Shown here in pieces: positions 53,130 to 63,381 of a stretch of DNA of 64,000 bases. The translations under genes were made by a program, and so were the position numbers. The stretch comes from Microbacterium sp. KUDC0406 (GTDB lineage: Bacteria; Actinomycetota; Actinomycetes; Actinomycetales; Microbacteriaceae). The notes beneath the pieces are model-generated. The model ran no database searches and had not been told where the DNA came from. It was given only the letters and a program-made list of their open reading frames with translations. The stretch covers positions 682,001-746,000 of the forward strand of contig NZ_CP091138.1 in assembly GCF_021582875.1 (NCBI RefSeq), given 5' to 3'. Position 1 is the stretch's first letter; each line of letters starts with the position of its first letter.

Positions 53130-55207
53130 ATGCAACCCACGCGCTCGGTCCGCCCGTTCGAGGTCGTCAGCGAGTACGCGCCGGCCGGTGATCAGCCGCA
53201 GGCGATCGCCGACCTTGCCGCGCGCATCAACGCCGGTGAGACCGACGTCGTGCTGCTCGGCGCGACCGGCACCGGCAAGTCGGCGACGACGGCCTGGCTC
53301 ATCGAGCAGGTGCAGCGCCCGACGCTGGTGATGGCGCACAACAAGACGCTCGCCGCGCAGCTGGCCAACGAGTTCCGCGAGCTCATGCCGAACAACGCGA
53401 TCGAGTACTTCGTCAGCTACTACGACTACTACCAGCCCGAGGCGTACGTCCCGCAGACCGACACCTTCATCGAGAAGGACTCCTCGATCAACGCCGAGGT
53501 CGAGCGACTTCGGCACTCGACGACCAACTCGCTGCTCAGCAGGCGCGACGTGGTCGTGGTCTCCACGGTCTCGTGCATCTACGGCCTCGGCGCACCGGAG
53601 GAGTACCTGCGGGCGATGGTGGCTCTGCAGGTGGGGGAGCGGTACGACCGCGACGCCCTCATCCGGCAGTTCATCTCGATGCAGTACAACCGCAACGACG
53701 TCGACTTCTCGCGCGGCAACTTCCGGGTCCGCGGCGACACGATCGAGATCATCCCGGTCTACGAGGAGCACGCGATCCGGATCGAGCTGTTCGGCGACGA
53801 GATCGAGGCGCTCTACTCGCTGCATCCGCTCACCGGCGAGGTGATCGCGAAGCTCGACGCCGTGCCGATCTTCCCGGCCTCGCACTACGTGGCCGGCACC
53901 GACGTCGTGCAGCGCGCGATCGGCACGATCGAGACCGAGCTCGCCGAGCGCCTCGCCGAGCTGGAGCGGCAGGGCAAGCTGCTCGAGGCCCAGCGACTGC
54001 GCATGCGCACCACGTTCGACCTCGAGATGCTGCAGCAGCTGGGCTTCTGCAGCGGCATCGAGAACTACTCCCGGCACCTCGACGGTCGTGAGGCGGGCGA
54101 GCCGCCGCACACGCTTCTCGACTTCTTCCCCGACGACTTCCTGCTCGTCATCGACGAGTCGCACGTCACCGTCCCGCAGATCGGTGCGATGTACGAGGGG
54201 ACGCCTCGCGCAAGCGCACCCTGGTCGAGCACGGCTTCCGGCTGCCGAGCGCGATGGACAACCGGCCGCTGCGATTCGACGAGTTCAAGAACCGGATCGG
54301 GCAGACCGTCTACCTGTCGGCGACCCCCGGCAAGTACGAGATGGGCATCGCCGACGGCGTGGTCGAGCAGATCATCCGGCCGACGGGCCTGGTCGATCCC
54401 GAGATCGTCGTCAAGCCGTCGAAGGGCCAGATCGACGATCTGCTCGAGGAGATCCGCATCCGGGTCGAGCGCGACGAGCGCGTTCTGGTCACGACCCTGA
54501 CCAAGAAGATGGCGGAGGAGCTCACCGACTTCCTCGGCGAGCACGGTGTGAAGGTGCGGTACCTGCACTCCGACGTCGACACGCTGCGCCGCGTCGAGCT
54601 GCTCACCGAGCTGCGCGCCGGCGTGTACGACGTGCTGGTCGGCATCAACCTGTTGCGCGAGGGCCTCGACCTTCCCGAGGTGTCGCTGGTCGCGATTCTC
54701 GACGCCGACAAGGAGGGGTTCCTGCGCTCGGGCACCTCGCTCATCCAGACCATCGGTCGTGCCGCGCGAAACGTGTCGGGGCAGGTGCACATGTACGCCG
54801 ACAACATGACCGACTCGATGCGCAACGCGATCGAGGAGACCGAACGGCGCCGCGAGAAGCAGGTCGCCTACAACAAGGCGAACGGCATCGATCCCCAGCC
54901 GCTGCGCAAGCGCATCGCCGACATCACCGAGGTGCTGGCACGGGAGGCGGCCGACACGGCCGATATGAAGGCCGGCCGCGGAAAGGCCGGCAAGAGCGGC
55001 AAGGGCAAGTCTCCGACGCCGAACCTGCGCCGCGAGGGCATCGCGGCCGAGGGCGCCGAGCAGCTCGAAGCCACGATCGAAGACCTCTCCGGGCAGATGC
55101 TCGCCGCTGCCGAAGAGCTGAAGTTCGAGCTCGCTGCCCGACTGCGTGACGAGGTGCAGGATCTCAAGAAGGAACTGCGCGCGATGGAGCGGGCCGGCCA
55201 CGCCTGA
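53130..55207 (+). CDS. uvrB: Excinuclease ABC subunit B (one frameshift)
   Basis: About 692 residues after correction. Helicase-like damage-verifying subunit of nucleotide excision repair. Walker [14 protein letters not shown], beta-hairpin [37 protein letters not shown], helicase motifs FLSAT-like [23 protein letters not shown] and [10 protein letters not shown], and the C-terminal UVR motif ([27 protein letters not shown]). At 54197-54200 one G is missing after MYEG; the corrected reading continues [22 protein letters not shown] treat it as an error. Confidence 0.95.
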
Positions 55208-55252
55208 TCGGCTGCGAACCTGGAGAGGCTTCCTCCTTGCTGTGAATCACCC

Positions 55253-55282
55253 TTGTGACGACCACCGCGTCAGCGCAATACT
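55253..55282 (+). promoter_or_regulatory. Putative promoter of the large surface protein gene
   Basis: TTGTGA (55253) and AATACT (55277) are separated by 18 bp, about 65 bp before the TTG start. The 5' leader contains CCTGCAGTCGCAGG, a small hairpin. Confidence 0.45.
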
Positions 55283-55346
55283 GACAAAAGGATCGTCAAG
55301 GCGCTGAACACCTGCAGTCGCAGGCAGCGGACAATCGGAGGCTGTC

Positions 55347-58300
55347 TTGGGACGTCGGCGCATGCAATCGCAACAGGTGCGGGTTCAGAAGAGGTCAGTA
55401 CACAGAGCACGTCCCGGCATCGCAGCACTCCTCTCGGGTCTCCTTCTGGCCTCCGGGCTCGTCTGGGTGGGCGGTCCGGCCGCAGCCGAAGGTCCTCTGC
55501 CGAACGGCGTCTCACCGACGGAGAAGCTCGCCGACTACGCATCATGGCACCGCTACCCCGGTTCGCTCCCGGACTCCGAGAACCCCGGCGAGCATCTGTC
55601 CCTGAACGCAGGGAGGATCTGGACCGACAAGACGGTGCTCTCCGATGACGACGAGGCCGCGGATGCCGATGTCGATCACGACCTGGACATCGCCGACGAC
55701 GAGATGGCGGTCGTGCTGTCGGCCCTGGGCACGACGCGGCAGGTGACCTCGACGCGCAAGCCCGTCATCGACCTCGTCCTCGTGCTCGACAACTCGTACT
55801 CGATGACGCAGTGCGTGGGCAGCTCGAGCTACTGCAACTCGTCGTCGAACTACACGAACTCGCGCGCCTACGCGATGGTGCAGGGTGTGAATGCCGCGAT
55901 CAACTACATCGTCGAGGCCGATCCCGACGCACGGGTGAGCATGGTCGCGTTCGGCACCGGTGCGACGACTCTCACCGATCTCGCCAAGCCGAGCTTCTAC
56001 GGGTCGACGGGCGAGTACGCGTCGCTCGTCTTCCAGAACAACGCGATGACCATCCGCACCGCCGGAAGCAACCTCCAGGTCGGAACGGTGAGCGGTTCGA
56101 CGCAGTCGACGAACATCCAGCGCGGTGTGGACCGCGCACGGGCGATCCTGGCCGGCCAGGACACCAGCGACGTCGCGGGTGAGGAGCAGCACATCCCCAG
56201 CGTCATCCTCTTCTCCGACGGGGAGCCGACCTTCTCGGCGAACGACGCGCAGTGGTGGAATCTTCGCGGCAGCATCACGGCCAACCAGGGTCCCGGATCG
56301 CCCACGGCGACCCAGTACTACGGCAACGGGTTCCTGGCGGCGATGTCGGCCGCCTACCTGAAGAACCAGGTCACCGACGTCTACAACGACGAATCGTTCA
56401 ACACCGCCCACGGGTTCTCGCCGATCGAGACGAACATCTACACCGTCGGGCTGGGGATGTCGGCGCTGCAGACGCAGGGCAGACAGCTCGCCTATGCGAC
56501 GCTCGACCCTCGGGGCACCCTTCCGGCGTCGGGTCAGACCAGTCCCGACAACGCCATGGCCACCTCGTTCGCCGGGGCGATGACGACGTTCGCCGGCGGC
56601 GGCGTCCCGAACGTGCTCGTGAACAGCTCCTCGAGCTTCCGCGTGAATCAGCCCACCGGCGTCATCGGAGGCGGGTCGGGCGATGTCGACGCCATCGACT
56701 ACAGCCCCAGCTACGACGAACTCAGGTACAACACCACCTTCGACGCCCCCAACACGGCGGCCGAACTCGTGAACGTGTTCGAGCGGATCGCGAGCCAGGT
56801 GGTCGAGGAGGAACCCACCCTGCCGATCGAGACGACGACGCCCGACCCGAACACCGACGGATACGTCACCTTCACCGATCCGCTGGGACAGTTCATGCGG
56901 GTCAGCAAGATGGACAGCATCGTCTTCTGCTCGGTTCTGCAGTCCACGCCGGGTGGCGCCGACTGCGACCCGACGGTGTTCGCCCCCACCGGATCGAGCA
57001 CCGAGGGCAACACGACCACCTACACGTTCACCGGGACATACCAGTCGAACGACATCTTCCCCGCGTCGTCGGTGTCGAACATCGTGGTGACGGTCGAATC
57101 GAGTCCGTCAGCGGCGGTGGGGGACGTCGTCACCTTCCGGATACCGGTGGCTCTGCTGCCCATGGTCAACTCGAGCATCGTCGAGGACGGCAACGGCGAC
57201 CCGGTCAGCATGAACTGGTACGAGTCGCACCCTGTGCATCTCTACTACAAGGCCGCGCCCAAGGAGGGCGTCGCGGCCGCGCTGACCGATCCGACGGCAC
57301 TGTCCGCGGCCGATCAGCAGGCACTGGCCTCCTATCTGGCCGCCAACACGGCCGACGACGGGTCGGTGCGCTTCTATGCGAACGCGTTCACCACCGATGG
57401 CACGACCCGTCAGTCGCAGACGATGGCGACCTTCCGGCCGTCGTCGCGGAACGACTTCTACCGCTTCGTGAGCGACTCCGTGCTGCTCACCTCGCCGAAC
57501 CAGGCGGCGGTGATCACCCCGGCGCAGTGGGCAGCGCTCGGCGACGACACTCCCGTGTACTGGACCGAGGTCGCCTACAGCGTGCCGCCGGGGGCCGCAC
57601 AGGGGTCACAGCCGGAGAAGACGACGGTCTATCTGGAGACGACGAAGGCGATCCTGCTCTCCGGCCAGTCGACCGGGGTGAGCATTCACGCCGTCGACGG
57701 TCGCATGGTGGCGCCGGCAGGGCTCTACGACCTGTCGGAGCGCATCGAGAACCTCGACATGCCCAAGTGCGCCGACGAGGACGTGCGGTGGATCGACTCC
57801 GCTCTGACCTGTGCCGAGCAGCGTCCCGAGTCGAACCTCACGGACACCGATCCGTACGCCCGGCAGAGCACGGTCGTTCCGAGCACGGGCCAGTCGGTGC
57901 GCATCCGCCTGGGCAACAACGGCTGGATGCAGTACGACGTGCCGGGTGCGTTCGAGATCGCCAAGCAGGTCACCACCGACCGGGCGGGTCTGCAGCCCGA
58001 CCCTGATGAGACCTTCGCGTTCACGGTGACCCTGAGCGGTGTGGCCGCTGACCGGCAGTTCCCGTACCGGGTCTTCAACGCGCAGAACGAGTCGCAGCGC
58101 ACCGGCGCTGTCGCGAGCGGCGGCACCATCGAGCTCACCGACGGGCAGTACGCCCGGGTCATGGGACTGCCCGACGGCGCCGGCTACTCCGTCGCGGAAC
58201 AGGATCCGCCGGAGCAGTACGAACCGTCCGCCCCGATGTCACGGGCGGCACCATCTCGGTGCCGCAGTCCACGATCCCGCGGCTGACGTGGACCAACTCG

Positions 58301-61300
58301 TACGATGCCGATCCAGTGGCGATCGACACCGTCACGGCCTCGAAGGCCATGGTGCCCAGCTGGCTGGACGGCACCTACACGATGCGCCTCTGTCCCATCG
58401 CGTCGGCCCCCGCTCCGCTGCCCGCGGACGAGCAGGAGGGCGACACCGGCTGCGTGCGCGGCGAGATCACCGAACAGGGGCAGGCGGTCGGGTTCGGGCG
58501 CGTCACCTTCACGGACCCCGGCACATACACCTACAACATCGTCGAGCTGCCCACCGGCGTCGCCGGGGTCACCGACTCACAGGCTGCGTTCCGCTGGCAG
58601 GTGACCGTCACGGATGACGGCGAAGGCGCGCTGCACGCCAGCACCACGCTGCGGCGGATCGCGGACGATGCGGGTGACGCGGTGGACGAGCCGGCGACAT
58701 CGCCTGCGACGTTCACGAACACGTGGGGCATCGATTCCCTGGATCGGGGCCTCGAGATCTTCAAGAGAGTCGATGACGCCTCGCTGACCGTGGACGGCAC
58801 CCGACCACCGCTGATCCCCTACGGCTTCCGGTTCAGCGCGGTGCAGCAGGACGCCGACGGCCCGGAGCTGCTGTTCACGGGCGACGGCGACAGTGCTGAT
58901 GTGCAGGCGACTCCGGGCAGGATCAGTGTGCCATCGCCGGCGTTGCACTACACCACCGAGCATGTCGGCCACGTCTACTACTACAAGGCCCAGGAGCTTC
59001 CGTTCGACCCGGCGATACCGAATCTCGAGCTCTCCGACGCGGTGTGGTTCTTCCGGATCGACGTGGGTTCGCAGCAGACCGACGACGGTGCGTTGATCGC
59101 ACCCGCCGTCACCCTGTGCCGGACGACGCAGGGCGACGTCGAGGACGACGCCCCGTGGGGCGACTGTGCCGCAGGCAGCGGCGACTACGGCGCCGTGGAC
59201 GACGGGCCGGTGTTCGTCAACACGTACACCCCCGACCCCGCGGACGTGACCCTCGGCGCGACCAAGACCCTCGACGGCCGGGACTGGGGGACAACGACGT
59301 CTTCACGTTCGACGTGGCGGCCGCCGACGACTCCACAGCGACGGCGATCTCGGACGGGTGGGTGACGCTGCCCTCGCCGGCGACGGCGACGGCCACTGCC
59401 CCCGCCTCGGGCGGCAGCCCGAATGTGCTCTTCGATCAGATCACCTTCACGCGTCAGGGCACGTACAGGTTCGCCGTCACGGAGAGAGCCGATCCGGCAC
59501 CGCCGGGGGTGCAGACCGACACGCGCACCATCGTGTACACGGTCGTGGTCTCTGATCAGCCCGTCGACGGGAGGCTGAGCGGCAGCCTGGACGCCCAGGT
59601 GTCCACGGCGAACGACGACAGCACTCTGGTGAACACGTTCACGGCGCTGGTTCCCTACTCCAACCTGGTCATCACCAAGACGCTCACCGGCCGCGACGCG
59701 CGGCCGGGCGAGTTCCGCATCGTCGTCGAAGCGCAGGATGCCGCATCCCGCGACCGGCTCGGATGGGCCGATGCTCGCCAGGTGTTCACGAACCCCATCG
59801 ACTCGCCCGACGGCACGCCTGCAGCCGTCACCACGCTGCCTGCGATCACCTTCACCCAGGACGATCTGGGGAAGACCTACACCTACGTGATCACGGAAGA
59901 GGACACCGATGTCGGTGGTGTCTCCTACGACGACACCGCGCACACCGTCGCGATCTCGCCCCAGTACGACTTCGATGAGAACGAGATGTGGGTGCGGACG
60001 GTCGTCACCGACACCGGCGGCGGCAGCACCTCGTTCGACTCGCGCGACACGGCCACGCCGACGGTCGGCTTCGACAACACCTACGCCGCCGGCCCCGGGA
60101 CTGCCTCGATCAGCTTCAACAAGCGGCTCCTCGGCCGGGACTGGCGTGCCGGCGACAGCTTCAGCTTCGCGATCACCGGGCTGGACGGCGCGCCGATGCC
60201 CGATGACACCACAGTGACGGTCGAGGCGGGCTCCGACGCCGGCGGCCCCGGCATCCGCATCGGCGAGTTCGGCCCGATCACCTTCAGCGAACCGGGCGAC
60301 TACAGCTACGAGATCCGCGAGCTGCCCAGCTCGGATCCGATCGAGGACATCGCATACGACGTCGACCGGGTGCTCACCGCCACCGTGCACGTCACCGACG
60401 ACGGCTCCGGCACGCTGGAAACGGCCGTGACCGCCCCCACCCAGTCGTTCGAGAACGTGTACCGCACGCCGTTCGAGTACGACGTGTTCAAGCGCCTGCT
60501 CGGGCGTGACATGTCCGACGGGGAGTTCAGCGTACGGGTGGTGCCCGACGATGAGGCGTCGGCGACCATCGCCGATCTGCCCATCGACGGAGCCGTCTTC
60601 GAGATGCCCGGGGCGAGCGACGGCCAGCAGTCGCTGGTACGGCGGCAGGTGGCGCCGATCCTGACTGACGAGGCACTCGGACAGACCTACTGCTTCGTGT
60701 ACTCCGAGGAGATCCCCGAACCGCCGCTGACGGGCGTCACGTACGACACCGCCCGGTATCGGATGTGCACCGCGCCGAGCAGGGACGATGACGGAGTGCT
60801 CCAGGCCACCACGGTGCTCACCGACGCCGACAGCGGTGATCAGCTGAGGGAATGGGTGGTTCGCGAGGACGACCCGCTGAAGGACTTCCCGCAGATCACC
60901 TTCGTCAACGCGTACAACTCGTGGACGCTCACGAAGTCGTCGGACCCGGAGAGCGGTTCGACAGTGCAGCCCGGTGCGACCGTGACCTACACGCTGACAG
61001 CTCAGAACACGGCATCCAGTGCGCTGTCCGGTGCGCAGGCGGTCGATGACCTCGCCGACGTGCTCTCGCATGCGGAACTGGGCGACCTGCCGGATGGCCT
61101 CGCGCTGGACGGCACCAGGCTGACCTGGTCGGTGCCGGACCTCGCCGCGGGGAGAGCACGTCGATCTCGTACACCGTGACCATCGATGAGGACGCGGTGG
61201 GGGTGACGATCCGCAACAGCGTCACCGGTGCCGGCGACGTGCCCGATCCCGAGGACTGCCCGGCCGACGATGCGGACTGCCGCACCACAGAGCTGTACAC

Positions 61301-62564
61301 GCCGCAGTGGACGCTGACGAAGAGCTCGGATCCCGAGAGCGGCTCATCCGTCCTTCCGGGCGATGAGATCACGTACACCCTGACCGCCGGCAACAGCTCG
61401 GAGGACGCCCTGCTGACCGGTGCCATCGCTGAGGACGACCTGTCGGACGTGCTCTCGTCGGCGACGCTGGGCGAGCTGCCTGATGGGGTGACCCTGGCCG
61501 GGAGCACGCTGCGCTGGGCGATACCCGACCTCGCGCCCGGAGAGCAGGTGACCGTGTCGTACACGGTCACCGTCACCGAGGACGCCGCCGGCAGGACACT
61601 GCGCAATGTCGTGATCGGAGCCGGCGACGTGCCCGATCCCGACCCCTGTCCCACCGACGATGAGCAGTGCCGCGAGACGGAGCATCCCGTGCCCTCCTGG
61701 ACGCTGGCGAAGACCGCCGACCCGGGCAGCGCGAGCGCCGTGCGCCCCGGCGACGACATCACCTACACGCTCACGGCGAGCAACACCGGGCCCGTGCCGT
61801 TGTCGGGAGCGCAGGTGACCGACGACCTGTCCGGCGTGCTGAACCTCGCCACGCTCGGCGACCTGCCCGAAGGGCTGACGCTCGACGGCACGACTCTGGT
61901 GTGGGCGATCCCCGACCTCGCGGTCGGGGAGGACGTGTCGATCTCGTACACGGTGACCGTCGCGGACGGGGTGTGGGGCACGACGCTGCGCAACTCCGTG
62001 TCCGGCACCGGCCCCGTCGACCCCGAGGAGTGCACCACGGAGGAGCCGTGCACGACCGAGCATCCCGTGCCGCTGTGGACGCTGCGCAAGACCAGCGACC
62101 CGGCGTCGGGAACCCAGGTCGCTCCTGGGACAGTGATCGACTACACGCTGACCGTGCTCAACGACGGCCCCGCGCCGGTCGCCTCGGCCACGGTCACCGA
62201 TGATCTGTCGGACGTGCTCGACGACGCCGACCTCGCAGAGCCGCTGCCCGGCGGGCTGTCACTGTCGGGAACGACCCTGTCGTGGCGGGTCCCGGCCCTC
62301 GCGATCGGTGAGCAGGCGTCGGTGACCTACCGCGTCACCGTGCGCTCCGATGCTTTCGACGCGACTCTGCGCAACGTGGCGGTCGCGGGTGAGGGCGGCG
62401 CCTGCGACGGGACATGTGCGACGAGCCACACGACTCCTGCTCACGGCGAGCTGCCGGTCACCGGCGGGACCGTCGCGTGGATGCTGGGCGCGTTCGGCGC
62501 GCTGCTGGTCATGCTCGGCGGACTGCTGCGGTACGGGCGGCGTCGCACCGACTCGATCGCCTGA
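55347..62564 (+). CDS. Giant LPVTG-anchored surface protein: vWA, pilin-like isopeptide domains, DUF11-like repeats (three frameshifts)
   Basis: About 2406 residues after correction. TTG start at 55347 with GGAGG at 55337-55341. Signal peptide (IAALLSGLLLASGLVWVGGPAAA); vWA domain from about residue 138 with MIDAS D148-x-S-x-S (LVLDNSYSM); several pilin-type isopeptide modules, each opening with a Lys (KTLDGRDWG, TKTLTGRDARPG, FNKRLLGRDW, FKRLLGRDM) and closing with Asn (FVNTYTP, VNTFTA, FDNTYAA, FENVYRT, FVNAYNS); four DUF11-like repeats opening WTLTKSSDPESGS or similar; and a C-terminal sorting signal LPVTGG, hydrophobic helix and RRR tail. One base is missing at 58231-58234, 59286-59290 and 61149-61152, all in C or G runs. 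Probably an adhesin or stalk; no sortase gene is nearby. Confidence 0.88.
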
Positions 62565-62571
62565 TCGAGTC
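62550..62571. terminator. Hairpin overlapping the stop of the surface-protein gene
   Basis: Perfect 9-bp stem GACTCGATC - GCCT - GATCGAGTC; the TGA stop lies in it. It ends the surface-protein gene and lies just before the convergent small gene. No U tract. Confidence 0.6.
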
Positions 62572-62585
62572 CGGAGGCGCCGCGC

Positions 62586-62827
62586 TCAGGGGCAGTGCAT
62601 CAGCGGTTTCGGCCCGCTGCGGTCGATTGTGTGCTGGTTCATCGGCGCGCCGCAGAGCGGGCATCCGCGCTCCGCGCGCTGCGCGGCGCTGGGCGGGGAG
62701 TCGCCTCGTACGGACCCACCGACGCCGGTCCGGCCAGTCGGATGAGCCTGCTGTTGAACCACGAGTAGAGGCCGCCGGCCTCCTTGATCCTGGTGCGAAG
62801 GGGAACGTGGTCTGCGTCTTTCGGCAT
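62586..62827 (-). CDS. Small CxxC protein divergent from OhrR (one frameshift)
   Basis: Read through one missing base in the run at 62695-62698, the frame gives 80 residues: basic N-terminus (PKDADHVPLRTRIKEAGGLYSWFNSRL), a Pro/Ala linker and a C-terminal CPLCGAPMNQHTIDRSG ending in MHCP. The Cys at 56, 59 and 79 with nearby His suggest a small zinc ribbon or a redox site. Uncorrected, the frame ends early without the Cys motif. I do not recognise the family. It is divergent from the OhrR-type gene, and the palindrome between them could control it. Confidence 0.6.
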
Positions 62828-62832
62828 GTTGC

Positions 62833-62844
62833 TTAGTGTACTAA
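62833..62844. promoter_or_regulatory. Palindrome TTAGT-GT-ACTAA, likely MarR/OhrR operator
   Basis: A perfect 5-bp inverted repeat with a 2-bp spacer in the 46-bp gap between two divergent genes. Location next to a MarR-family gene makes it the probable autoregulatory operator. Confidence 0.65.
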
Positions 62845-62873
62845 TGATTCGTGTCGAGAGTAGCATCAGGATC

Positions 62874-63317
62874 ATGACCGAGTCCGACGACCTCCTGCGC
62901 CTCGAGAACCAGCTCTGCTTCGCGCTCGTCACCGCCGCGCGCAACGTCGTCGCCGTCTACCGGCCGATCCTGGAGCCCCTCGGCCTGACGCATCCGCAGT
63001 ATCTGGCCATGCTCGCGCTCTGGGAGCGCTCGCCGCGCTCCCTGCACGATCTGGCCGTGGATCTCGCGCTCGATCCTGCGACGGCCTCGCCGCTGGTGAA
63101 ACGACTGGAGAAGGACGGACTCGTGCGCCGCGAGCGCAGCGCCGACGACGAGCGCCGGCTCGACATCGTCCTCACCGAGACGGGTCGGGAACTGCGTCAG
63201 CGCGCGCTCGACGTTCCGCGTCAGGTGATGGCCAGGGTCGGCATGGACGTCGCACAGATCGCCGCATTGCGCGACGGACTGGCGCCGTTCGCCGGACGCC
63301 GCCCCGACGATCTCTGA
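62874..63317 (+). CDS. ohrR: OhrR-type MarR family peroxide-sensing repressor
   Basis: A 147-residue MarR protein aligning closely with Bacillus subtilis OhrR: LENQLCF places the reactive Cys at residue 15, and Tyr29 is kept in VYRPILEPLGL. The wing and recognition helix are DLALDPATASPLVKRLEKDGLVRRERSADDERR. Tyr19 and Tyr40 of the Bacillus protein are Val and His here, so the oxidation response may differ. No ohr peroxidase gene is in the window. It probably regulates itself and the divergent CxxC gene through the palindrome at 62833. Start ATG at 62874 fits the alignment. Confidence 0.85.
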   Translation: MTESDDLLRLENQLCFALVTAARNVVAVYRPILEPLGLTHPQYLAMLALWERSPRSLHDLAVDLALDPATASPLVKRLEKDGLVRRERSADDERRLDIVLTETGRELRQRALDVPRQVMARVGMDVAQIAALRDGLAPFAGRRPDDL

Positions 63318-63381
63318 TCCTGCACGCAGGAGTGCCCACAGGCGGTCACGGCCGTCGTCGCGCGCCCCCTATGGTGGAGAC

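Noticed and set aside
58231..61152. Phase-variable or programmed frameshifting in the large surface protein
   Set aside because: The same kind of G/C-run indel occurs in ftsI, murF, ftsZ and uvrB, so no special mechanism is needed. The runs are only 4-5 bases long.
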